Notes under the pieces: model-generated | Told to the model about the DNA's origin: nothing | Seen by the model: only the letters and a program-made list of their open reading frames with translations | Databases searched by the model: none | Program-made: the position numbers and the translations under genes | Part shown: piece after piece, positions 1 to 23,457 of the stretch | Layout: each line of letters starts with the position of its first letter | Position numbering within the stretch: position 1 is the first letter of the stretch | Assembly (NCBI RefSeq): GCF_000220395.1 | Contig: NW_004085988.1 | Span: forward strand, 186,001 to 250,000 | Origin: Ichthyophthirius multifiliis | Lineage: Eukaryota > Ciliophora > Oligohymenophorea > Hymenostomatida | Direction of reading: 5' to 3' | Length of the DNA stretch: 64,000 nucleotides

Positions 1-105
1 GAATTATTTGAAGCTGTTTGCAAAGGATATAATATTGATACTTCTGATTTTGTTATTAATACAGCAAATAATTTACGTACTAGAGAAGGTAATCATAACC
101 TTTGA
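1..105 (+). CDS. 3' end of an unidentified protein (partial)
   Basis: Frame 1 is open from the window edge to TGA at 103-105, giving 34 residues that end in TREGNHNL. Composition is much more balanced (GC-rich third positions, Cys, Arg and Gly codons) than the AT-only sequence that follows, which supports a real terminal exon. The protein starts outside the window and too little is visible to name a family. Confidence 0.55.
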   Translation, partial: ELFEAVCKGYNIDTSDFVINTANNLRTREGNHNL

Positions 106-2364
106 AAAATAAAATAATTTTATTTAAGGTTTTTTTTTTTTTTTTTTTTATAAATTAAAAAGATAAATATTTATTGCTTTTTTATATATATTCAATTTGT
201 TTTTTGAAAATAAATTTTTTCAAAAAAAAAAAAAAAAAAAATTTTAGATTTTATTTTATTTTTGAAATAAATTATTGAATTATATATTTCTTATTTAAAA
301 AAATTAATAAAATAATATAAGTTTAATTTTTATAATTATAAAATAAATAAATATTTTTATAATAATAAATATAATTTTTATTATAATTATTAATAATTAA
401 AAATAAATTGAATTTCTATAAATATAGTATATATATATTTTTTTTTGTATCTAAATAATTATAAATATTCAAAAAATTTTAATCATCATTTATTAAATAT
501 TTTTTTAATATTGATTTTTATACTTTTCTAAATCCTATTTAAGCTAAAATTATCTATTTTTTATGTTTTTATTATTTTAATTGTTACCGATATTTACTAT
601 AAATTATTATTATTATCTTATTAATTCACCATTACATATAATCGATTTACATTTTAAATTATTAAATATCTATTAATTAATTTCATAAAATTTATTTTAT
701 GTTTTCTCATTCATCAAAGTAATATTTTCTTTTTGGTAATTTTAACTTTATCATAAAGCTTATTGAAAAATTATTTTAATGTTTAAAATATAATTAAGGT
801 ATTTTCTTTATTTATTTAAAATTCTTTTTAATATTGAGGTAAATTTAATTTAAATAAAAAATAAAATATAAAAAATATCTAATTATTATTAATATATATT
901 ATATTTCAAAAGAACTGTAGATTTATGTAAAAAAATAAAATTAATATATTAATAAAATTATAGTTATTAATTATATTTAAATATATTTATTTTAAAATGA
1001 ATAAAAAAAAATGAATTATTTTATTAAAAAAAAATATGACATAAATTTTATTGAATTTATTACCATTTATTTAAATCTAAAATTATTCTCTTAGAAAAAT
1101 TAACCACATAATTATTTTAAATTACTAAATTTAACTTAAGCAATTTTATTTGGAGTTATCGTAAATTTCTTTTTAAAGAATATAAATTATAATATCGATT
1201 CATTTACTAAAATCAATACAATAATAAAAATTTTAAAAAAACTTAAAATATATAAGATGTTAATAAATTATTGAAATTAGTCTGAGTTGATTTTAAATAT
1301 ATTAAAATATATCATATTATTTGATTTTATTAGCTTTAATAAAATATTTTCCAACAACTTTTTATAAATTCTAAAAAGAGAAATGTTATTTATAAATCCT
1401 AAAAAGAGAAATATTATTTATAAATTTTTAAAAAAATCATTAAGAACTCCTAAACATTTTTAAGAAATAAACAAGACTTTGATAATACTTATTTAGATTT
1501 TTATTAGAAACTATTTACTGCCTTATGTATTACACAAAATAATATTAAATTAATGAATTATTAATTAATTAAAAAATTAGATTTTTGAGAAATCTCATAT
1601 AAAATTGATAAACAACTTCTTTTTCTTATTAATAATTAATAAAACTATATTAAAAAAAATTTAAATGTTAATTTTAATTAATAGTTTTCCTAATAACATA
1701 ATTATATGATTAATATTTTAATAACTATAAAGAGTTTTCTAAAATAGTAATTCTTTAAAAAAAAATTGCTCTTTTTTTACATATAACTATTTACTATAAT
1801 TAGTATAAGAATAGGTAAAATAGTCTTAAAATTATTAAAAATTAATTATATGGAATAAATTTTAAACTTAACTTTTATATAGGAGTAAATTATGCACTTA
1901 AACTTCATCTTTTTTTTATTAAATACAGATTAATTATTTTTGTTCTTTCAGATATTTATTTTGGTTTAAAATTCAAAAAGTTATAAATTTATTTGATGAA
2001 ATTTTAAAGGCAATAATTGTATTTACGGCAAATAAAATTATAAAAAAGTATACAATAAAAAGAAAACCTTTTTAAATTCATGCTATTTTTGAGAAATTAA
2101 TATTCTATATCTTTAAATTAATATAAATAAAAATGTTAATATTATATTTATTATATTATTGCCATAGATAATTTAATAGAAAAAGAATAATTGTTTATTT
2201 AATATTTAAATAATTAAATAGAATTTAATATAAATTTATAAACATTTTAATTAATAATTTTATTGTATGACTAATTATAATTAAATATAAATATATTATT
2301 TATTTATAAAATATTACATTTATTTAATTTTTTATTTTTTTTCTAAAATAAAATAATTATTTAA
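106..2364. other. Intergenic, AT-only
   Basis: About 2.2 kb of almost pure A/T with poly-A and poly-T runs. No codon structure, intron pair or RNA-like secondary structure stood out on either strand. It holds the 3' ends of two convergent genes. TGA is so rare in such sequence that long open frames here mean nothing. Confidence 0.6.
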
Positions 2365-4088
2365 TCAATTTAAATTATATATTAAAATACTTTATTAAAA
2401 ATAAAATTTACAAATGTTTTTCAATATTTTAATAATAAAATATATAATTTAAATCATTTTTATAATATATAATAATTATAGATTTGGTTTATCTATTTAA
2501 AATGTTTAAAAATAATCAAAACAATAACTAATCTTTTATTTTAATATACAAATCCTCTTTTAAATTTTAATTTAATTCGATATACTAATTTTCTTTTTTA
2601 TGCAATAAGTTAACTTTTTTTTAATATTTTAATGCCTATTTAGAATATTCGACTGTTTAATATTTTACTAATGTAATTCTTAAGCTAAATTAATTTAAGC
2701 TTTTATAAAACGATTTGAATATTAGCGATTTAATTAATTAGAAATTTAATCAATTTACGTATTAACTCTTTCGACTCTTAATTAATTATTTTCGAAATCA
2801 TTTTGGAGTTTTTTAATTTTTTTTCTTCTTTGTTATTAATATTATTCTTAATTTTTTATTATTTTTGAAGTTTTTCATCGTTTTTTTCAGTTTTTCTTTA
2901 ATATTTTTCTATGTTTATTAAGTCATATGTTCTTACTTTTCTAAAATATCTTTATAAGATAAACAAAGATTAGATATTTTTTAGTTATATTCAGTTTCTT
3001 TAATTGCTATTGATTTTTTTTTTATATCTTCATTATGTTAATTAATGAGTTTAAACTTACCTTTTTCCTTTTACAAAGTTTATTTTATATTATTAGTTGC
3101 TTATAATTATTTTTATTCTAATTTTTTAAGTAAATTAAATACTTAATCTTTTTTATCTTCTTCTTTTTATTATTATTTTTCTAATACTTTCTAAGATAAG
3201 TGTAGGCGTTCTTCTCGAATTTTCATTGACTTTTTGTCAAAGTTTTCCTTTATTTATTACTATAATTTATCATATTTTTAACCTGTAATATCAATATCTA
3301 TCATCTTTTTTTCTAGCCAATAGTCATATTTTTATTTTTAATATTATAACTTCTCTTGGACTTTATTCATTTTTTTTTATATTTATTCTTATATTTATTA
3401 TCTTTTTTATTCGATATTTTTTTATCTTTATTATGCCTTTTTTTCATATTCGGCTAATGTATTTTTTTCGAAAAAATCGGTTTCAAACCTCTTTTTTATT
3501 TTTTTATTAGTTTTTTTTTTAATTTTATTTTTTTACAAATTAATCGTTACTTTTTAGCATATAATCAATTTATTAATCGTACTTTTTGTAATTTTTTTAG
3601 GAATGATATTGTTTTTCTTAAAAAGATTTTTAAAAAATTGAATTTGATTATGTTCTTGCTTAAGTATTTGCTTTTTCATTTTATAATTTTTATTATTTTT
3701 CTTTTTCTTTTTCCTTTTCCTTTTCTTTTTATGTTTTTAATTTATTTATCTCTGCTAAAAATTTCTTCAAAACGTGATATTATTCTAATAAATAAAATGA
3801 ATATCCAATCAAATTTTATAAAGGATCTCTTTCTGATTATTAACAAAATTATTCATATGTAATAGGTTCTATGTCTTTTTCTTATAATTTAAGATTTTGT
3901 AAAGATTATTTTACGTATTCATCATTTATGAAATCAAATATCATAAAAAATAAAGGACAATTATTTGGATTTTTAATTAGTTTATCACTATATTCTTCAG
4001 GAAGAATTTTTTTTCTTATTGATTCTTCTATTATTATATCGTTTATTATTGGAAACTTTGTTTAATTTTATATTGTAAAATTTATCAT
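2365..4088 (-). CDS. Coiled-coil protein, unknown function
   Basis: Start ATG at 4088-4086 (MINFTIQNQTKFPIINDI). The first about 160 residues are mixed and look globular (motif PEEYSDKLIKNPNNCPLFF), then the chain becomes Lys/Glu/Gln-rich coiled coil (EYEKKAQQRQKNIEQKRQQ and similar) to the C-terminus. Two introns are needed to keep frame and both have GT..AG edges: 3491-3536 (46 bp) and about 41 bp starting GTAAGAACAT near 2935. The last exon runs to a TGA at 2365-2367 but becomes less convincing below about 2460, so the 3' end is uncertain. The family is not recognised; length and composition fit a cytoskeletal or basal-body scaffold, which is only a guess. Confidence 0.6.
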
Positions 4089-4483
4089 TTTTATTTTAAT
4101 TTAAGTTATTTTTTTTATTTTATTTGTAAAATAATATAGTTTATTTTATATGATTATTAATTTATTAATAGTTGTTATATTTATTTTAATAATGAAAATA
4201 ATTTTATCTATTTATAATTATTTATTTATTGCTATGTTTTATATATTTATAAAACATTTTTTTTTTTGATATATAAATATATAGTATTTATTTTATTTCT
4301 TTAATCAAATAATAAATTTAATATATATAAAGTATTCTTCTTTTATAATTATAAAAATATATATTAAATAAATAGTACTTTCAGTTTATAATTATATTAA
4401 TTTCTATCAAAAAGTGAAAAAATAAAATAAAAATCAAATAAATCAAAATTAAATTAAAACAAAATATTTTAAATTAAAATATA
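4089..4483. promoter_or_regulatory. Divergent intergenic region
   Basis: A 395-bp AT-only spacer between the start codons of the minus-strand coiled-coil gene and the plus-strand dynamin gene. It must contain both promoters, but no specific motif can be singled out by eye. Confidence 0.3.
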
Positions 4484-7278
4484 ATGGAATAGTTAATACC
4501 TTTTATAAGCAAAATATAAGTAAATGAAAAACTCAACAAAAAAACATCTAAAATATTATATAAAAATAACATCTATATTAAAAGGAAATATTATAACAAA
4601 GTAGTCTTTTATCCGAATTAAAGCTTCCACAAATAGCAGTAATAGGATCGCAATCAGTAGGTAAAAGTTCAGTATTAGAAAGTATAATAGGCAAAGATTT
4701 TCTTCCTAGAGGAAAAGGAATAGTAACACGACGTCCAATAGAAGTGTAATTGACAAATATACCATTAAATAGTGAATAAGAATGGGCTGAATTTTCTGAA
4801 AGAAAAGGTGAAAGATTCACAGATATGGAACTATTAAGTAAATCAATAGAAGAAGAAACAGAAAAAGTAGCGGGAAAATAAAAAGCCGTTTCTGGAGTAC
4901 CTTTGAGATTAAAATTTTTTAGTAAAAACGTTGTTGATTTATTACTAGTGGATTTACCAGGAATGACAAAAGTATAATATTAATTCTAGTATAAAATTTT
5001 AAACCAAAAAAATAAAAAAGAATCCTGTTGGAGATTAACCAAAAGATATTGAATAAAAAATATAAGAAATAATAATGGGATATATAAAAAATCCTAATTG
5101 TATTATATTAGCGATTTCTAGAGGACCAGATGATCTTGCTAATTCGGAAGCTTTAAAATTAGCAAGAGAAGTAGATGTTAATGGAAACAGAACTATAGGT
5201 GTTATTACTTAATTGGATTTATTAGATAGTGATACTGAACATATATTAAATGATGTTATGAATAAAACATACCCTTTAAAATTAGGTAAATTTGTTAAAA
5301 AAAATTAGATACATATATATTTATATAATAATTAGGATATGTTGGAGTGGTGTTGAGAGGATCAAATTAAATGAAAAATAAAACTATAAAAGATTAAATA
5401 GATGAAGAGTCTTTTTTCTTTGAAAATCATAAATACTATAGAAAAATAGCTGATAAAATGGGAGTTCCATATTTAGTTAAATTACTCAATTTAATTTTAA
5501 TGAATACAATAAAAAGATAATTACCAAAAATAAGAGAAAGTATATCAAGAATTATAAGTGTAATATAAAAAATATAAAAAGAAAATAAATATTAAACTAT
5601 TATAAAAAAATATATATAAGAAAAAAAAAAAAAATTTAAAAAAATTTATATATGAATTCACGAAAAAATAAATATATAAATATATAAATATATATATATA
5701 AATATATATATTTATATATTTATATTTAATTTTAATAAAAAATTTCATAATTTTTATATCTATATATTTTTATAAATACATAAATATATTATTTAAAAAA
5801 ATAGGTTAAAGAAGAAGAATTAAGACAATATGGTGATTTTACACATTTAGAAGATAAAAGTTCTAAAGGATATCTTTTACTAAATTTAATATCGAAATTT
5901 AGTAATGCCTATAATGACTTAATTCACGGTTAATATTTAAAAACTACTAACAATGAATTAATAGGAGGTGCAAGAATAAATTACATATTCAATAACATAT
6001 ATAGAAAAGCAGTATCAGGAATCGATCCTTTCGATTAATTATCAGATGTGGATATAAGAACAGCAATAAAAACATCTAACGGTTTAAGACCTTCTTTATT
6101 TGTATCAGAAGGTGCATTTGAGAATTTAGTCAAATAATAAATATGGCGAGTACATTCAGTATCATTATAATGTTCACATTTAATATATGAAGAGTTAAGA
6201 AGAGTAGTAAATTTAATAAACATCCCTGAAATAGAAAGATTTGATAATTTATCAAACAAAATATTTGAAGTAATGGAAGATGTATTATCTAAATGTTTAG
6301 TACCAACTGAATAAATGATAAAGAATTTAATTGAAATCGAACTTGGGTATGTAAATACTAATCATCCTGATTTTGTTGGAAGTACAGGTCTTATATAAAA
6401 TTAAACAGATAATCTTATCGTAAATGAAGAAAATAAATAAAAAATAAATTAAAATTAAAGCTTTGCCAATTAAAATAATTAAAATGGATATATATCTAAT
6501 AATGATAAAAAAATCTAAAAAATAGACGAAATTCATTCCGAAGAATCTGATAATTACTGGAGTTGGATGCCTTTTTAGAAATAAAATAAATAAACTGAAA
6601 TGCTTGATTCTAAACTTAAAATGATGAATATGAAAAAACTTAATGAAGAAAATCTTAAGTCTTAACAATCACTTAATAATAGTGAATCTGCTTCTATCCT
6701 TTAATAACATAAAAAAAAACTTCATTTACCCTTAATAGAGATTTTAATTAAGATTTCACTATGTAGCATTTAAGTATTTATATTCCAAGATAAGCTTTAC
6801 CTCCTGTATTAATTTTTTTTTTTTTTTCAAAAATTTAAATAATTTTTTATTTTATTTTTTTTAATAATTTTATTATATTTTTTTCAAATTAAAAGGTTCC
6901 TAATGTTATTACTGTCTCTGAAAAACCATCAAAAAGGGAGTTCATGGAAACTGAAATGATTAAAAATCTGATTGTATCTTATTTTAATATTGTGAAAAAA
7001 AATGTTAATGATTCTATTCCTAAAACTATTATTACTTTTCTTGTTAATAGGGTAGTTTTTATATAATAATTTTAATTGATATTTTAATTTTTTTATTTTA
7101 ATAGTCATTAAGTATATGTGAAAGAGAATTAGTAAGTTAAATTTATAATGAAGAGTTTTTCGATAATCTTTTAGCAGAAAATACTTACATTTAATAAAAT
7201 AGAGAAGAAATTACAAGCGGTTTAAAAATTTTAAGAAGTTGTTTAAATGTTTTAAATGACCTGGATGCTAAATTTTGA
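4484..7278 (+). CDS. Dynamin-related GTPase (Drp1/Vps1-like, no PH domain)
   Basis: A large self-assembling GTPase for membrane scission. The start [12 protein letters not shown] matches the dynamin N-terminus; intron 4520-4584 then joins it to [19 protein letters not shown]. Visible motifs are G1 GSQSVGKSS, the G2 Thr in GIVTRRP, G3 DLPGMTK and G4 TQLD. The middle domain ([40 protein letters not shown]) and a C-terminal GED ([12 protein letters not shown] to NDLDAKF, stop 7276-7278) follow. There is no PH or proline-rich domain, as in Drp1/Vps1. Further introns lie at about 4975-5027, 5287-5333, 5560-5804, 6809-6895 and 7051-7104. Two oddities: G4 has Gln where the family has Lys, and the frame shifts by one at the A9 run 6711-6719 in the variable linker before the GED. 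Which dynamin process it serves cannot be told from sequence. Confidence 0.93.
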
Positions 7279-7501
7279 AAATTATAATATATATTTTTTT
7301 TTAATTTTTAAATATATATATATTAAAAAAATATTGAATTTTATATTGTTATTTATTCAAAAAAATATGTATTATTTATCTTTATTTTATAAATAAATTT
7401 CTTACAATAAAATAATTTAATTATTTATTTTTATAAAAATTCATATTTATATAATTTTTATATTTTTAAATGATTTAATATAAATATAAATAAAATAAAA
7501 A

Positions 7502-19931
<12,430 letters not shown>

Positions 19932-20671
19932 TCTTAATACTGTTTTTATTTATAAATTTTTTCTGGTATTTTCATTTTTTTTTATTTCTTTTATAATTAT
20001 TATTATTATTATTATAAATAAATATTTTTTTAATATAAATAAAAAAATTTATAAGCTTTTTTTCCTCAAAATATGTTGAATAAATTTAAAAGAAATATAA
20101 TAAAAAAATTATAATATTGAAAATACTTTTAATTTTATAAATTATAATAATATATATGAATTTTAATATTATTATTTAATTAAGAACAGAGAGTTTTTTT
20201 CTAACAGTATAAAAATAAAAATAATATATATAGTTTTATCAAAATAAGTATATATAAAATATGATTTAAAAAATAAGAATATTTAAGAAAATAAAATTAT
20301 AATATTGAATATTTTTATTATCTATAAACTTAAATTTATATATATTTAAAGATAATTAATTTATATTTTTATATACTTTATAAATAAATCTAACTAACTA
20401 AGTTATTATTATTATTAAATTACTATATCTAAAATATATATTTAAATATATTAGAAATATATCATTAATTATAAAATGTTAATTCGATATAAACAATGGT
20501 TTAAATATTAAATTAAATGAATTAATATTTTTTATTTTAGACAATATTTATAGAAAATTAATTTATATTTTTTCACATTTTTAAAATAAATATATTTTTA
20601 TATTTATTTAACATATAAAATCCTAAAAGAAAAAAAAAAAACTATATTTATATAATAACATATAAAAAAAA
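19932..20671. other. Intergenic, AT-only, divergent
   Basis: Spacer between the start of the giant HECT gene (minus) and the ferredoxin-like gene (plus). The minus strand stays open for some distance above 19931 in the HECT frame, so an upstream exon or start cannot be excluded. Nothing else seen. Confidence 0.4.
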
Positions 20672-21603
20672 ATGCAATTTATATAGAAAGCATTAATAAT
20701 TTCCCTTAAATAAAAAAAAATAAATGGTAATTTTTATAATAACTATAATTTAAAATAAAAAAAAGCCATTAAATACTATCTTAAATAAATAAAAATAAAA
20801 AAAATTGATTTATAAAAAAAGCATTTAATTGAAACTAATTTCATTAAATTATAAAAATAAAAATATAAAACTTTATTTATTTTTTAAAAAAGCACTTCCA
20901 TTTTAAAATTTTGGATCATCCCATGGTCATGGGCATTCATCTTTTCCAGTTGGTGCTCCTGCTCCTGCATTGTCAGACAAAATGTAAAAATATTTTAAAA
21001 AATAATAAATAAAAAAAAACATAACAAAAAAAGTATATGGATTAATATTTAAAACAGAATTGGATAATTTGAAAGAATTTCAGCTTTTGAAGGCGAATCT
21101 TTATTAACATCATTGAGCAGGAATAAGGTTTCTGGGCTTATACGTATAAATTTATAAAATAAATTGTTAAACTAAAATAATTTAAATAGCCGGTTGTGAA
21201 GGTGGCGAAGATATTATTACAATGCTTGAATAACCTATAGACCCAAATACATATGGACCTTTTTGCAGTGGATGCTAAGTAATAGTTTCAGAACCGTGGA
21301 GAACTAAAATGGGTGAGTTACATATACTCGAATAAAGAAATATTGATAGAGGAGAATACCCTGCTACACCAAAGTAAAATTAAATTTTAAAAGAATATAA
21401 ATATTAATAAAAAATTTATATTTAAAAAAAAAAATTATTATAAATTTGATTATATTATATTTATATCTATTTAAATTATAATAAATTTTTTATAAAGCAC
21501 AAGATTAGCATGTTGTGTTCTCGTTTAAAAATGGATGAATGAAATGATCATATCCATTAGTTAGAATGCTCCTGCCGAAGCTGATGATTAATATTCACTT
21601 TGA
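20672..21603 (+). CDS. Mitochondrial [2Fe-2S] ferredoxin-like protein with expanded cluster loop
   Basis: Five exons with clean GT..AG introns (20727-20892, 20984-21057, 21144-21189, 21374-21497). The N-terminus MQFIQKALIISLKQKKIN looks like a mitochondrial presequence, followed by a Gly/His stretch (GSSHGHGHSS). The core matches adrenodoxin-type ferredoxins: FEGESLLTSL and IPGCEGG (first Cys), then GPFCSGCQVIV (second and third Cys), and TRLACCVLV (fourth Cys) followed by the usual C-terminal strand and PAEADD. All four ligand Cys can be assigned, but the first two are separated by 22 residues instead of the usual 5; the third-to-fourth spacing (about 37) is normal. It may be an electron carrier for Fe-S or steroid/heme chemistry, or the ferredoxin-like bridge subunit known in complex I of plants and ciliates. 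The first exon is the least certain. GC content is clearly higher than around it. Stop 21601-21603. Confidence 0.75.
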
Positions 21604-22053
21604 ATAAATATATTTTATATTTTTTTATATAAATAATACATAAAATATATAATAAATTAAATTTATTATTAGATTTATTTCTTATAAGATTTCTTTATTT
21701 AATTCAAATATTAGTAAAAATTATTTTAAATTTTATCATAATAAATGATGCTATTTTAAATATAAATAATTTAATTTAAAAACTTAAATAAAATTGATAG
21801 AATTTTATATAAATTTATAGAAAATAAATTATATACTTTACTAATTTATTTAATTTGAAATTAATTCATTATTCAAAATAACCATATTATTTTATTAAAT
21901 TGTATTTAATTTTATAAGATAATATTATTTTTTATCATTTAAATATAATAATTAGTCTTACTATTTTCTCACTAAAAAAAAGTTATTAAAAATTTATTTT
22001 GAAAAATAAAAAAACCAAAATATAAAAAAAAAATTAAAAACAAATAAAATAAA
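21604..22053. other. Intergenic, AT-only
   Basis: A 450-bp spacer of A/T sequence; nothing recognisable. Confidence 0.5.
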
Positions 22054-23303
22054 ATGAGAAAAGAATAAATTAAAAATAATATAAATATAAACATAAATAA
22101 TGATCTTTAAAATGGTTTATATATAAATAAAATAGTTAAATTTGAAATAAAAAAATATAAATAGATTTTTCTAAAGAAACATTAGAATTAAAATAATTTA
22201 TGAGCAATTAAATTTTTTTGATTACTGATGAAATTAATTAAATATTTGAATTTTTAATATTTATGAAATAAATAAAATCTACAAAAATTAAAAAAAATTA
22301 AAAGGAACAGGATTAAAAATCATTTTAAGTAAAAAAAATATAATTTAAATAAAAAATAATATTGCTTTTATAAAAATTATATTTAGATAATAGATTAAAG
22401 TTAATTTTATAAGCATACTTTTAATTAAAAAGTTTATTAAAAATAAAAGTAATATAAACAATATTATATGATATTAAATAAAAAAAGTTTAAATAATTAA
22501 AATACATAAGTTTAAAATTCAAGCATATAAAATATTTTGGAAAATTTTTAAGAATTTAAAAAGAAGCCAAACTTAATAAATTAATAATTTTAAAAATATA
22601 GAAGCCTTTTAAATGAAAACTTATATAAAATATAATAAGAAAACAAGTATTAACTTTAATAAATGAAAAAAAATAAAATAGAAGTTTAAAGACAAAAAAA
22701 TTTAAAATAAATATTTAAAAAAAGAAATATAAAATTAATTAATAATCATTAATTAAACTCTTAAAAATATGTAATAATAAAGATTATAAAAAAATATTTA
22801 TTTTAAATAAACATATTTTATAATACTTTTTTATAAATTAAGTTAGAATCTTTGAGTTAATTTAATGGTATTATAAATGAAAAAAATAGAGAGAAATGTG
22901 TTTAAGATTCTAAATATTTATTTGAAGAAATTGATTAAGGAAAATTAACTCTTAAACAAATAATTAGTTAGAAATAAGAACTATTTACATAATTACAAAG
23001 ATTAAAGATATATAACATTAATAATTAAAATTAACTAATACTGCTAAACGAATAGCTTGGTATAACTATGAATAATTTTGCATTAGAAATTTAATCGTAA
23101 AAATAAAATAATACTATTTTAATATAATAAAACTTATTTAAAAGGTAAATACTATAATAAAAATAATGCAATATTAATGAAGATAATAGTTAAGTTCTTT
23201 AATAATAAGATATAAATTAGAGAAAAAATAAGAAAAATATTTAGTAAAATTATATTTAAAATATAAATTAAAAAATTATATATTTTTAAAATATTAGTAT
23301 TGA
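22054..23303 (+). CDS. Coiled-coil protein, unknown, several short introns
   Basis: The strand shows typical ciliate coding stretches: SKETLELKQFMSNQIFLITD, ENLYKIQQENKYQLQQMKKN, YLFEEIDQGKLTLKQIISQK and NEQLGITMNNFALEIQ. They lie in different frames, so at least three introns (one near 23141-23188, GTAAATACTA to AGATAATAG) must be present. The ATG at 22054 (MRKEQIKNN) is the first plausible start and TGA at 23301-23303 follows LEKKQEKYLVKLYLKYKLKN. Lys/Gln/Leu-rich heptad-like composition suggests coiled coil. No family recognised. Exon boundaries are tentative. Confidence 0.45.
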
Positions 23304-23457
23304 TATTGATAATTGAATAATGAAAATCAAAAATTTATAAATAGGATATATAAATTAAAATATGTTAATTTATTAAAATTTTTATATTAAAAAAATTAAA
23401 AAAACAAAAGTATTATAATTATTTAAAACGTAAAAAAATATAAAAAAAAACTAAAAA

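Noticed and set aside
6327-6668. Minus-strand 113-residue hydrophobic frame
   Set aside because: It lies opposite the dynamin middle domain and linker, where the plus strand matches the family.
20880-21600. Minus-strand reading with a TGA between CP and PWDDPKF, considered as a selenoprotein
   Set aside because: Splice sites are well formed only on the plus strand, and the plus-strand protein shows ferredoxin motifs; the minus reading has no intron support and no SECIS-like element was seen.
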